Shown here in pieces: positions 9,863 through 18,021 of a DNA stretch of 33,546 bases. Below the pieces are notes generated by a model. It did not search any database. It had not been told where the DNA came from and was given only the letters and a program-made list of their open reading frames with translations. Source of the stretch: Candidatus Kaiserbacteria bacterium (GTDB lineage Bacteria > Patescibacteriota > Minisyncoccia > Phycocordibacterales > Phycocordibacteraceae); assembly GCA_011322135.1 (NCBI GenBank), contig DRNP01000004.1:1-33546 (forward strand). Direction: 5' to 3'. Every line of letters starts with the position of its first letter. Position 1 is the stretch's first letter. The position numbers were made by a program, and so were the translations under genes.

Positions 9863-10004
9863 CTCTCGCCTCCTTTTTTAGTTTAATAAATTGCTTCTGC
9901 TCGCAAAATACCACATTTCCATATGTATTGTAAGACTTTTCAAAAGAAAACGTCGAAAATGAAAATGAGGTGGAATGGGGTCAGAACCCATTCTTTATCT
10001 CTTT

Positions 10005-10051
10005 AATACAAAAGCACAGCGCGGGCTTCGCCCGCGCTGTGCTTTTGTATT
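10005..10051. repeat. Intergenic palindrome; second copy of the 1761-1809 type, with shared flanks
   Basis: aatacaaaagcacagcgcgggc ttc gcccgcgctgtgcttttgtatt. Confidence 0.85.
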
Positions 10052-10139
10052 TCCAATATGGGAAAATGGGGTCAGGATTCATTTTGCACTTCGCCATTAC
10101 GCTAATTATTTTATGTCGTGATACAATTACACCATAAAT

Positions 10140-11273
10140 ATGGGAAAAACATCAAGAAAAATAGCCGAACGCTTGCTTAAAGAAGCCGATGTAACAATAA
10201 ACGGTTCAAATCCGTGGGATATGCAAGTTAAAAATGAAAAGGTTTTTGATGAAGTCTTTTCTCGCGGTTCTTTAGGTCTCGGTGAAGCATATATGGCAGG
10301 CTGGTGGGATGCGGAAAAACTCGACGAGTTTTTCTATAAAATATTAAGTGCTCATTTGGACAGAAAGCTTCTTTCTCTACTGAAATTCAAAGACATTAAA
10401 ACGGCACTTTATCTTGCGAGCGCTTCACTTTTTAATTTAAGCTCGAAAAAACGCTCGTTTCAGGTTGGAAAGACACACTACGATGCCGGGAACGACCTTT
10501 TCACGCACATGCTCGACTCACGCTTAACATACACGTGCGGATATTGGAAAGATGCAGAAACACTCGACCAAGCGCAAACTGCAAAACTCGATCTTGTCTG
10601 TAAAAAAGTCGGGCTAAAGCCCGGCATGAAAATACTTGATATCGGATGTGGTTGGGGAAGTTTTGTAAAATATGCTTCGGAAAAATACGGCGTTACAGCT
10701 GTCGGTATCACCGTATCAAAAGAGCAGGCAGAGCTTGCTCGCGAAAATTGCAAAGGGCTCCCTGTTGAGATTCGTGTTGAAGACTACCGTGACACGCGCG
10801 GAACTTTTGACCGCATCATATCGCTCGGTATGTTTGAACATGTCGGGTACAAAAACTATCAAACATATATGGAAGTCGTACATAAACTTTTAAAAGACGA
10901 TGGCTTGTTTTTGTTACACACGATAGGTGGTAATAAATCCGTTCATGCGACAGACCCGTGGATAAATAAATATATATTCCCAAACTCAATGCTCCCTTCA
11001 ATCAAACAAATCGGCGAATCTATTGAAAAAATATTTGTGATGGAAGATTGGCATAATTTCGGCACGGATTATGACAAAACCCTGATGGCATGGTTTGAAA
11101 ACTTCGAAAATAACTGGCAACATCTTTCGGAAAAGTACGATGAGAGATTTTATCGTATGTGGAAATATTACTTACTTTCATGCGCAGGGCTTTTTCGCGC
11201 ACGCGAAGCACAACTCTGGCAAATTGTTCTCTCCAAAACCGGCGTCAAGGGCGGATACTCGAGTATCCGATAA
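10140..11273 (+). CDS. cfa: Cyclopropane-fatty-acyl-phospholipid synthase (SAM-dependent)
   Basis: HYDAGNDLFTHMLDSRLTYTCGYWKDAETLDQAQTAKLDLVCKKVGLKPGMKILDIGCGWGSFVKYASEKYGV...EMFEHVGY-like GMFEHVGYKNYQ. Confidence 0.95.
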   Translation: MGKTSRKIAERLLKEADVTINGSNPWDMQVKNEKVFDEVFSRGSLGLGEAYMAGWWDAEKLDEFFYKILSAHLDRKLLSLLKFKDIKTALYLASASLFNLSSKKRSFQVGKTHYDAGNDLFTHMLDSRLTYTCGYWKDAETLDQAQTAKLDLVCKKVGLKPGMKILDIGCGWGSFVKYASEKYGVTAVGITVSKEQAELARENCKGLPVEIRVEDYRDTRGTFDRIISLGMFEHVGYKNYQTYMEVVHKLLKDDGLFLLHTIGGNKSVHATDPWINKYIFPNSMLPSIKQIGESIEKIFVMEDWHNFGTDYDKTLMAWFENFENNWQHLSEKYDERFYRMWKYYLLSCAGLFRAREAQLWQIVLSKTGVKGGYSSIR

Positions 11274-11321
11274 AGTGTGCAGGTAATAAAAAAGTTATCG
11301 TTGTTATAAATTACGAATAGC

Positions 11322-11370
11322 AATACTAAAAATACAGCGCGGGCGAAGCCTGCGCTGTATTTTTAGTATT
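11322..11370. repeat. Intergenic palindrome, GCGGGC-GAA family
   Basis: aatactaaaaatacagcgcgggc gaa gcctgcgctgtatttttagtatt. Confidence 0.8.
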
Positions 11371-11557
11371 TCCGATACGATAAATGGGGACAGTCACGAT
11401 TTTCCGGAGAAAAAGGTGTCAGGAACCTTTTTATAGAGTTTTTCTTTGACCCACCAAAGACTCGATGCTTAATATCGAGTCTTTCTTTTTTTAGATTTTG
11501 ATTGGACTGTGGATAAATCGTACTTGCAAAGTACAGAATATCGGATATTATGTATTT

Positions 11558-12772
11558 ATGAGCATAATTAGAGATGTAACAGTAAAGGCACTCAAATACT
11601 TAGATATTGAAAGCATATTGATTTTTGTTGGCGCTAGGCAATCTGGCAAAACAACAATATTGAAACAAATTCAATCAAAACTAGAAGCTTCCAAGGAAAC
11701 TTGTTTTTTTCTGAACTTAGAAGACCCCGAATACCTTGGTTTATTAAACGAGCATCCGAGAAATTTGTTGAAAATATTTTCTTTTGATCTTTCAAGAGAT
11801 AAAAAGTATTTTGTTTTTGTTGATGAAATACAATACTTAAAAGACCCCTCTAATTTTTTAAAGTTTATTTTTGACGAATATAAAGAAAAAATAAAATTGA
11901 TTGTTTCTGGGTCCAGTGCTTTTTATATTGACAAAAAATTTAAAGACTCACTTGCTGGGAGAAAAAAGATTTTTAATGTTCACACCCTTTCTTTCAGAGA
12001 ATTCTTAAGATTTAAAAAAGAAGATATTCTGTCTCAAAAAAGTTTTAAAGAAATTAGTTTGGAAGAAGAAAATAAAATTGATTTGTATTATCGGGAATTT
12101 ATTGTTTATGGCGGTTACCCTCGTGTTGTTTTATCACCCGTTGAAGAAAAAGAAAATATTATAAAAGAATTAGCTTATTCCTATATTAAAAAAGATATCT
12201 ATGAAGCAGGAATAAAAAAAGAAGATGTTTTCTACAAATTATTCAAAATATTATCTGATCAAGTTGGTAATCTGGTAAATACGTCAGAACTCGCTAATAC
12301 TTTGAATGTTTCAAAAACAGCAATTAATAATTATTTGGAAACAATGAGGAAATCTTTTCATATTGCATTAATTTCTCCTTTTTCGAAAAATTTGAGAAAA
12401 GAAATCAGTAAGATGCCAAAAGTATTTTTTTATGACTTAGGTTTGAGAAACTTCTTTTTTGGAAGTTTTGAAAGTTTTGAGACAAGAGATGATAAAGGAA
12501 GATTACTCGAAAATGCCGTTTTTAGACAATTAATTGAAAAACATGAAAATGATCAAATAAAATTTTGGAGAACCTCTGCTCAAAATGAGGTTGATTTTGT
12601 GGTGGATGAAAAAAAAGCTTACGAAGTAAAGGTAAATATTAATCAATTTAAGAAAAGTAAATACAAGAGTTTTTTAGAAAGTTACCCGGATATTGATTTT
12701 TCTTTGATTTCTTTTAATTCAAAAGATGTTGTAAAAGAAGATTTCGCAATTAGAAATGTTTGGGAAATTTAA
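11558..12772 (+). CDS. AAA-family ATPase with C-terminal DUF4143-like nuclease-fold domain
   Basis: MSIIRDVTVKALKYLDIESILIFVGARQSGKTTILKQI...FVDEIQYLKDPSNFLKFIFDEY...IVSGSSAF...FWRTSAQNEVDFVVDEKKAYEVKV. Start trimmed from 11498 because TTGCAA-16-TATTAT precedes ATG 11558. Confidence 0.88.
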   Translation: MSIIRDVTVKALKYLDIESILIFVGARQSGKTTILKQIQSKLEASKETCFFLNLEDPEYLGLLNEHPRNLLKIFSFDLSRDKKYFVFVDEIQYLKDPSNFLKFIFDEYKEKIKLIVSGSSAFYIDKKFKDSLAGRKKIFNVHTLSFREFLRFKKEDILSQKSFKEISLEEENKIDLYYREFIVYGGYPRVVLSPVEEKENIIKELAYSYIKKDIYEAGIKKEDVFYKLFKILSDQVGNLVNTSELANTLNVSKTAINNYLETMRKSFHIALISPFSKNLRKEISKMPKVFFYDLGLRNFFFGSFESFETRDDKGRLLENAVFRQLIEKHENDQIKFWRTSAQNEVDFVVDEKKAYEVKVNINQFKKSKYKSFLESYPDIDFSLISFNSKDVVKEDFAIRNVWEI

Positions 12773-12885
12773 TGGAATACTTTCTAATAGAAAAGAATAA
12801 GGTGTGGGAAAAATGGGAAAAGGTGCCGGCAACATTTTAAAGTGAGCGAGGTTAACCTCACTCAATCGGATATTTTGGTGCGATA

Positions 12886-12928
12886 CAAAACCGGCGCGAG
12901 ATTGCTTCGCAATCTCGCGCCGGTTTTG
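12886..12928. repeat. Perfect 20 bp-arm palindrome
   Basis: caaaaccggcgcgagattgc ttc gcaatctcgcgccggttttg. Confidence 0.85.
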
Positions 12929-13079
12929 CATAAAAAAACACTCCCACCACTTAATGCTTAGCTCCCTCTCCAAAATAATCAAAAAGTTATCCACAGCATT
13001 ACACTACGACATTAGCGCATACGCAATGTATTTGTAATACAATAAGTTTATTATTCTCAATACTTTTTAAAAATCATTT

Positions 13080-13622
13080 ATGCCACGTAAAATCATCGCT
13101 CAAATAGCTATTTTAGCCTCTGTATTCTTTCTCTCTATCGGGTTGCAAGGCTTCGCAGCGTTTAGACAGCCAACACAAGCACCTCCATATGGAAATGCAT
13201 CAGCTCCTATAAACATTGGCAGTACCGCCCAAACTAAGACAGGATCGCTCACTGTTGGCGATACACATCTTAACTACTGGGGATATGGTGTCTTGACATC
13301 ACAACCTATTCATACCGGATCATCTGTAGCAGCAGGAAATACATATCTTAACTACTGGGGATATGGTGTCTTGACATCACAACCTATTTCTTCCGATAGC
13401 TACATACGAACTCATAGTTCTGTAAGGTCTCCATATTACTGTAACGAAGCTGGAACTGTTTGTAAATCTGCGAATGCTTTGGTAAGTGGAAGTGGAGGAG
13501 GGTCAATTTCTTGCACATGGGGTGGTACTAGAGTTGTCCCCGGAAATATGTATGGGTGTTATGACGACCTTTATGTAACTTGTTCTGGTGGAAAAGTTAC
13601 TCATATGCATTTCGGCTGTTAA
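13080..13622 (+). CDS. Secreted/surface protein with duplicated Tyr/Trp-rich module
   Basis: Signal peptide MPRKIIAQIAILASVFFLSIGLQGFAAF; PINIGSTAQTKTGSLTVGDTHLNYWGYGVLTSQPI...NTYLNYWGYGVLTSQPI; C-terminal Cys-containing domain. Confidence 0.75.
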   Translation: MPRKIIAQIAILASVFFLSIGLQGFAAFRQPTQAPPYGNASAPINIGSTAQTKTGSLTVGDTHLNYWGYGVLTSQPIHTGSSVAAGNTYLNYWGYGVLTSQPISSDSYIRTHSSVRSPYYCNEAGTVCKSANALVSGSGGGSISCTWGGTRVVPGNMYGCYDDLYVTCSGGKVTHMHFGC

Positions 13623-13635
13623 TTTTTCTAATTAA

Positions 13636-13668
13636 ACAGAATCACCGATTACCGATGATTCTGTTTTT
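13636..13668 (+). terminator. Rho-independent terminator
   Basis: acagaatcaccgattaccgatgattctgttttttt. Confidence 0.6.
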
Positions 13669-13729
13669 TTGATTTCAATTATATATTGATATCTAGTTAA
13701 TGGATTAAATGGGGGGGTAGGACCCATTC

Positions 13730-13758
13730 ACACAGCGCGGGCGAAGCCCGCGCTGTGT
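13730..13758. repeat. GCGGGC-GAA palindrome
   Basis: acacagcgcgggc gaa gcccgcgctgtgt. Confidence 0.85.
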
Positions 13759-13820
13759 TTTAGGGTTGTGTACTGTTTTCTTATATCACGGCACTGACAA
13801 ATAAATGGTATAAATGGGAA

Positions 13821-13977
13821 TAAATGGGGACAGTCACGATTTTCCACGCGCTGTGTTTTGGTATTAAGTGCCGTTTTATGTACCACAAATATAGCTGTTT
13901 TCTGATATCACGGCACGCATAAATGGGGACAGTCACGATTTTCGAAATAGGGTAAATGGGGACAGTCACGATTTTCC
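13821..13977. repeat. Array of AAATGGGGACAGTCACGATTTTCC repeats
   Basis: Copies at 13822-13845, 13921-13943 and 13954-13977, with another at 11382-11405 and degenerate versions to 14028. Confidence 0.85.
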
Positions 13978-14212
13978 AAAGATAAAAAAGGGGGTCAGTC
14001 ACCTTTTATTCCAGTCACGATTCCCCACGGTTAGAGGAGTATTGCGTTGTATTTTGTTTTTGTCGTTCAGCGTTGCACGTGCTAAAGTGCCCACACCGTT
14101 ACAAAGTAGCGATTTCGTACTTTATTCCACTATAATCAGTGTCATAAAATATCCGCGTATGCTAAAAACTCGCAGATATACCGAGCGAATACTTTAATAC
14201 GATTTTCAAATT

Positions 14213-15742
14213 ATGTCTTTAAAATTCCTTTTTACCTTACTGGCAATTTCAGGAGCGGCAGGTATCGCACTGGGCTATGTTCTGCGTTGGCTCATTGCCC
14301 TCAGTCAGCGTGGGTCACTTGAACTTGATATAAAACAAAAAATGCTCGAGGCAAAAGAGCGCGCCGGAAGTATTCTCGCAGATGCGGAAAAGCACGGAGA
14401 CGCTCTGGCAAGAAAACGTTTGGAAAAAGTACACGAGCACGAAGAAAAATTAGAGAAATTTGCTTTGCGCCTTTCAAAAAAAGAAGAGTTTTTGGACGAG
14501 CGTGAGCGGAGCAACGCTCTGGAGGCGGAATCACTACGCCATCGTGAAAACGAAGTCTCTCGTTTGGAAAAAGAGTCCGAAGCACTCATGGAGAAACGCC
14601 GACTCGAGCTCGAGCGGGTATCGCATCTTTCACAATCATCTGCACGCGAAGAGCTTTTAAAAGATATCGAGAGCTCACAAGAAACCGCACTACTTGGAAG
14701 ACTGCAAAAACTCGAAGCGCACGGGCGCGAGAGGTTTGAAGAAGTTGCACGCAATATATTGATATCTACCATTCACCGCCTGGGAAATACTGTTAATTCC
14801 GAGGTCATGTCCCTCTCAATCCCCATTCCGTCTGATGAAGTGAAAGGAAAGATCATCGGAAAAGAAGGGCGAAACATTAAAGTGTTTGAGCGAGTTACCG
14901 GAGTCGATGTTATCGTGGACGACGCACCTGACCGCATCACTTTATCTTCTTTTGACCCATTACGTCGCCACATAGCAAAGCTCGCACTTGAACAACTCAT
15001 AATTGACGGGCGCATTCAACCGACAAAAATAGAAGAAACCGTTGCCCGCGTCAAAAAAGAAGTTGTGGAAACAATAAAGCAAAAAGGTTCTGAAGCATCA
15101 TATGAAGCCGGAGTCGTTGGGCTTGACCCAAAGCTCATTACACTTCTTGGCAGACTTTATTTCCGCACAAGCTACGGTCAAAACGTACTGCAACACTCTG
15201 TTGAAATGGCGCACTTAGCCGGCATGCTTGCCGAAGAGCTCGGAGCAGACCCTGCAGTGGCACGCGCAGGAGCGCTTTTACATGACATTGGCAAAGCAGT
15301 AGACCACGAAGTTCAAGGTACTCACGTGGAAATAGGAAAACGCATACTCGAGCGTTTCGGTATTGACAAAAAAATTATTTTAGCGATGCAAGCACACCAT
15401 GACGAATATCCGTACGAAACGCCCGAATCAATTATCGTGCAAGTTGCAGATGCTATTTCCGGAAGCAGACCGGGAGCAAGGCGTGATTCTGTCGAGAAAT
15501 ATCTTGAACGACTTGGCGAGCTCGAACATCTTGCCATGAGTTTCCCCGGAGTTGAAAAAGTATACGCGGTACAAGCAGGACGTGAAATCCGCATATTTGT
15601 AAATCCCGGCAAAGTCTCCGATCTGACAATGCATAAAATGGCACGTGATATTGCAAACCGTATTCAAGAAGAATTAAAATATCCGGGAGAAATTAAAGTA
15701 AACATAATACGCGAAAATCGCGTTGTGGAGTTTGCGCGATAA
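14213..15742 (+). CDS. rny: Ribonuclease Y
   Basis: N-terminal TM and coiled coil, KH (GKIIGKEGRNIKVFERVTGVDVIVDDAP), HD (RAGALLHDIGKAVDHEVQGTHVEIG). Confidence 0.96.
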   Translation: MSLKFLFTLLAISGAAGIALGYVLRWLIALSQRGSLELDIKQKMLEAKERAGSILADAEKHGDALARKRLEKVHEHEEKLEKFALRLSKKEEFLDERERSNALEAESLRHRENEVSRLEKESEALMEKRRLELERVSHLSQSSAREELLKDIESSQETALLGRLQKLEAHGRERFEEVARNILISTIHRLGNTVNSEVMSLSIPIPSDEVKGKIIGKEGRNIKVFERVTGVDVIVDDAPDRITLSSFDPLRRHIAKLALEQLIIDGRIQPTKIEETVARVKKEVVETIKQKGSEASYEAGVVGLDPKLITLLGRLYFRTSYGQNVLQHSVEMAHLAGMLAEELGADPAVARAGALLHDIGKAVDHEVQGTHVEIGKRILERFGIDKKIILAMQAHHDEYPYETPESIIVQVADAISGSRPGARRDSVEKYLERLGELEHLAMSFPGVEKVYAVQAGREIRIFVNPGKVSDLTMHKMARDIANRIQEELKYPGEIKVNIIRENRVVEFAR

Positions 15743-15855
15743 AATAAACCCGAGTACTCTAAACTGCTGAAAATGCCTTATTTTACAGTGTTTTTTAGCA
15801 AAATTATATATGGAAAATACGGTTGGTTAAATATGCTTGTCGAGTAAGTGGGTTT

Positions 15856-15892
15856 ATGAGACGTGGGCGGGCGAAGCCCGCCCACGTCTCAT
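15856..15892. repeat. GCGGGC-GAA palindrome downstream of rny
   Basis: atgagacgtgggcgggc gaa gcccgcccacgtctcat. Confidence 0.85.
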
Positions 15893-16123
15893 TTTATTTT
15901 ATCCCGTCCTGTGTTTGGCTTCATGTCTTTAGACATGCATATACGATTATCCGGATTTCAATTCTTCATGGAAACACATTTGTTTCAGATGTCAAAAAAT
16001 TACGCTATCCACTTCTCACTTTTGCAACACTTGCAAGGAAACGCTGTATTTCCTATACTTTTGGACATACCCCTCAGAAGCGGATTGCCCGCTCTTATGA
16101 GGTATTAGCCATATCAGATTCCT

Positions 16124-16396
16124 ATGAATAAAGCGGATATTATAGAAAAAGTTCACGAAGTACTTGGTTCTACAAAAGCAGACGCAGACCGCGCTGTTGA
16201 AAGTGTGATTACTTCAATTACAAACTCACTTAAAGAAGGTGAGGAAGTGTCTATCGCAGGACTCGGCATCTTTTCTGCAAAGGTTCGCCCTGCACGTATG
16301 GGACGAAACCCGCGCACAGGTGAAGCTGTCCAGATTCAGGCCATGCGAGTACCGAAGTTTCGTGCAGCAAAAGCACTAAAGGACGCAGTACGATAA
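16124..16396 (+). CDS. hup: HU-family DNA-binding protein
   Basis: MNKADIIEKVHEVLGSTKADADRAVESVITSITNSLKEGEEVSIAGLGIFSAKVRPARMGRNPRTGEAVQI. Confidence 0.95.
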   Translation: MNKADIIEKVHEVLGSTKADADRAVESVITSITNSLKEGEEVSIAGLGIFSAKVRPARMGRNPRTGEAVQIQAMRVPKFRAAKALKDAVR

Positions 16397-16412
16397 ACAC
16401 GTTCTTGTGCAT

Positions 16413-16457
16413 ATTCAAAAAGTGTGACGAGCCGTCGGCTCGTCACACTTTTTGAAT
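16413..16457. terminator. Bidirectional hairpin between convergent hup and rarA
   Basis: attcaaaaagtgtgacgagcc gtc ggctcgtcacactttttgaat. Confidence 0.8.
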
Positions 16458-17591
16458 TTATTTTAAATAACGCCTTTTTTGATTCACTAATTTTTCAGGC
16501 AAATAACTTTCCGTATCATATTTTTCGTATCCTTTTCCATACTCGAGATTCTCCATAAGCTTCGTTGTTGCGTTTCGTATCTTTTTCGGTATCGGTAGAT
16601 TACCAAACTTTTTTACATCTTCTTGTGCTAAACGGAAAGCATCGTACGCTGAGCGATTTTTCTTGCTCTCAGAGAGATATACGACACCGTGTGCAAGATT
16701 TATCGAACATTCCGGATATCCTATAGTCTCACACGCACGAAACACCGCATTTGCCACCACAAGAGCCGTTGGTTGAACAATTCCAATATCCTCACTTGCA
16801 AATATCACCATGCGCCTTGCAATAAAAAGAGGGTCTTCTCCGGCGTTAACCATACGTGCAAGATAATAAAGTGCAGAATCAGATTGCCCTGCGCGCATAC
16901 TTTTAATAAAAGCACTTATAGTGTCGTAGTGTTCATCGCCAAGCTTGTCATAACGTAAGTTCGGAGAATTAAGTGTTTCTTCGAGCGCTTTTATGTTTAC
17001 ATCGCCATAAAGAGACTGTGTGCTATCAATAATTCCAAGCGCTTTGCGTGCATCTCCGTCTGCATATCTTACAATCCATTCCACAGCATCTTTATCGAGA
17101 GGGATTTTTGCACGTAAAAGTATTTCTTTCAAAGAGTCCTCGGAAAGAGATTCAAATGTAAACACACGGCAACGTGATAAAAGCGCGGGAATAATTTCAA
17201 AAGAAGGATTTTCCGTAGTTGCTCCGATTAGTGTGATTTCCCCATTTTCAACAAACGGTAAAAGAAAATCTTGTTGTGCTTTATTAAAACGATGTATTTC
17301 GTCCAGAAGAAGCACTTTGTTTACAAGTTTGGTATCGCTATCGATAATTTTTCGAATATCTCCTTTCCCGGAAGAAACAGCGGAAAGTTCAAAAAGCTCA
17401 GCTTTTAGAGCTCGCGCATAAATACGTGCGATTGTCGTCTTCCCTGTTCCCGGTGGTCCCCAAAGAATAAACGAAAAGTTGTGCTTCTTTTCAATAGCCA
17501 CACGAAGAGTTTTACCTTTACCGACAAGATTTTTCTGACCCACGAACTCATCGAGTGATTTTGGTCGTATGCGCGAAGCGAGAGGTTTCAT
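16458..17591 (-). CDS. rarA: Replication-associated recombination protein A (RarA/MgsA AAA+ ATPase)
   Basis: MKPLASRIRPKSLDEFVGQKNLVGKGKTL...ILWGPPGTGKTTIARIYA...LLDEIHRFNKAQQDFLLPFVENGEITLIGATTENPSFEI. Confidence 0.95.
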   Translation of the reverse strand: MKPLASRIRPKSLDEFVGQKNLVGKGKTLRVAIEKKHNFSFILWGPPGTGKTTIARIYARALKAELFELSAVSSGKGDIRKIIDSDTKLVNKVLLLDEIHRFNKAQQDFLLPFVENGEITLIGATTENPSFEIIPALLSRCRVFTFESLSEDSLKEILLRAKIPLDKDAVEWIVRYADGDARKALGIIDSTQSLYGDVNIKALEETLNSPNLRYDKLGDEHYDTISAFIKSMRAGQSDSALYYLARMVNAGEDPLFIARRMVIFASEDIGIVQPTALVVANAVFRACETIGYPECSINLAHGVVYLSESKKNRSAYDAFRLAQEDVKKFGNLPIPKKIRNATTKLMENLEYGKGYEKYDTESYLPEKLVNQKRRYLK

Positions 17592-17669
17592 ATTTAATAT
17601 ATTACACCCCGTACTAAATATATATAAAAACCTTGCCGAATAAACTTGCGTTGGTTATATGGCTCTTTG

Positions 17670-17710
17670 TGTTAAGACGCGGGCGGGCTTCGCCCGCCCG
17701 CGTCTTAACA
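17670..17710. repeat. GCGGGC-TTC palindrome
   Basis: tgttaagacgcgggcgggc ttc gcccgcccgcgtcttaaca. Confidence 0.85.
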
Positions 17711-17798
17711 GCGGTGAGTGATGTTAAACCTCACTCACTTCATAAATACGAAATACGTTCGCGAGTGTTTGTAAACAGGTGTTTATAAAAATGCACGA

Positions 17799-17850
17799 GC
17801 ACAAAAATAACGAAGCAAACACATACGTGTTTGCTTCGTTATTTTTGTGC
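17799..17850 (-). terminator. 24 bp-arm hairpin abutting the tRNA-Gly 3' end
   Basis: gcacaaaaataacgaagcaaacac atac gtgtttgcttcgttatttttgtgc. Confidence 0.7.
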
Positions 17851-17918
17851 GGGATAGGAGAATCGGACTCCTGCTCTCAGTTTGGAAAACTGATGTTCTA
17901 CCATTAAACTAATCCCGC
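17848..17918 (-). tRNA. tRNA-Gly(TCC), no encoded CCA
   Basis: Minus strand GCGGGATTAGTTTAATGGTAGAACATCAGTTTTCCAAACTGAGAGCAGGAGTCCGATTCTCCTATCCCGC; anticodon loop TTTCCAA. Confidence 0.92.
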
Positions 17919-18021
17919 AAATATAACAAGATGATATTGCATATCCTCGAAACTGTAAACTTTCACTTTTGAGGATGTTCACAGCATAGCAAATACCGAG
18001 CGTCTCGGGTAGCATGAGTAT

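Noticed and set aside
13821-13977. CRISPR-like array
   Set aside because: Repeat spacing is irregular (about 99 then 34 bp), copies also occur elsewhere, and no cas genes are present.
13781-14002. 73 aa ORF with repeated KIVTVPIY motif
   Set aside because: The motif is just translation of the aaatggggacagtcacgattttcc DNA repeat; no start signal. Treated as a spurious ORF.
15823-16131. ORFs of 102 and 81 aa between rny and hup
   Set aside because: Translate a palindrome and AT-rich spacer; mutually overlapping frames; no recognisable domain.
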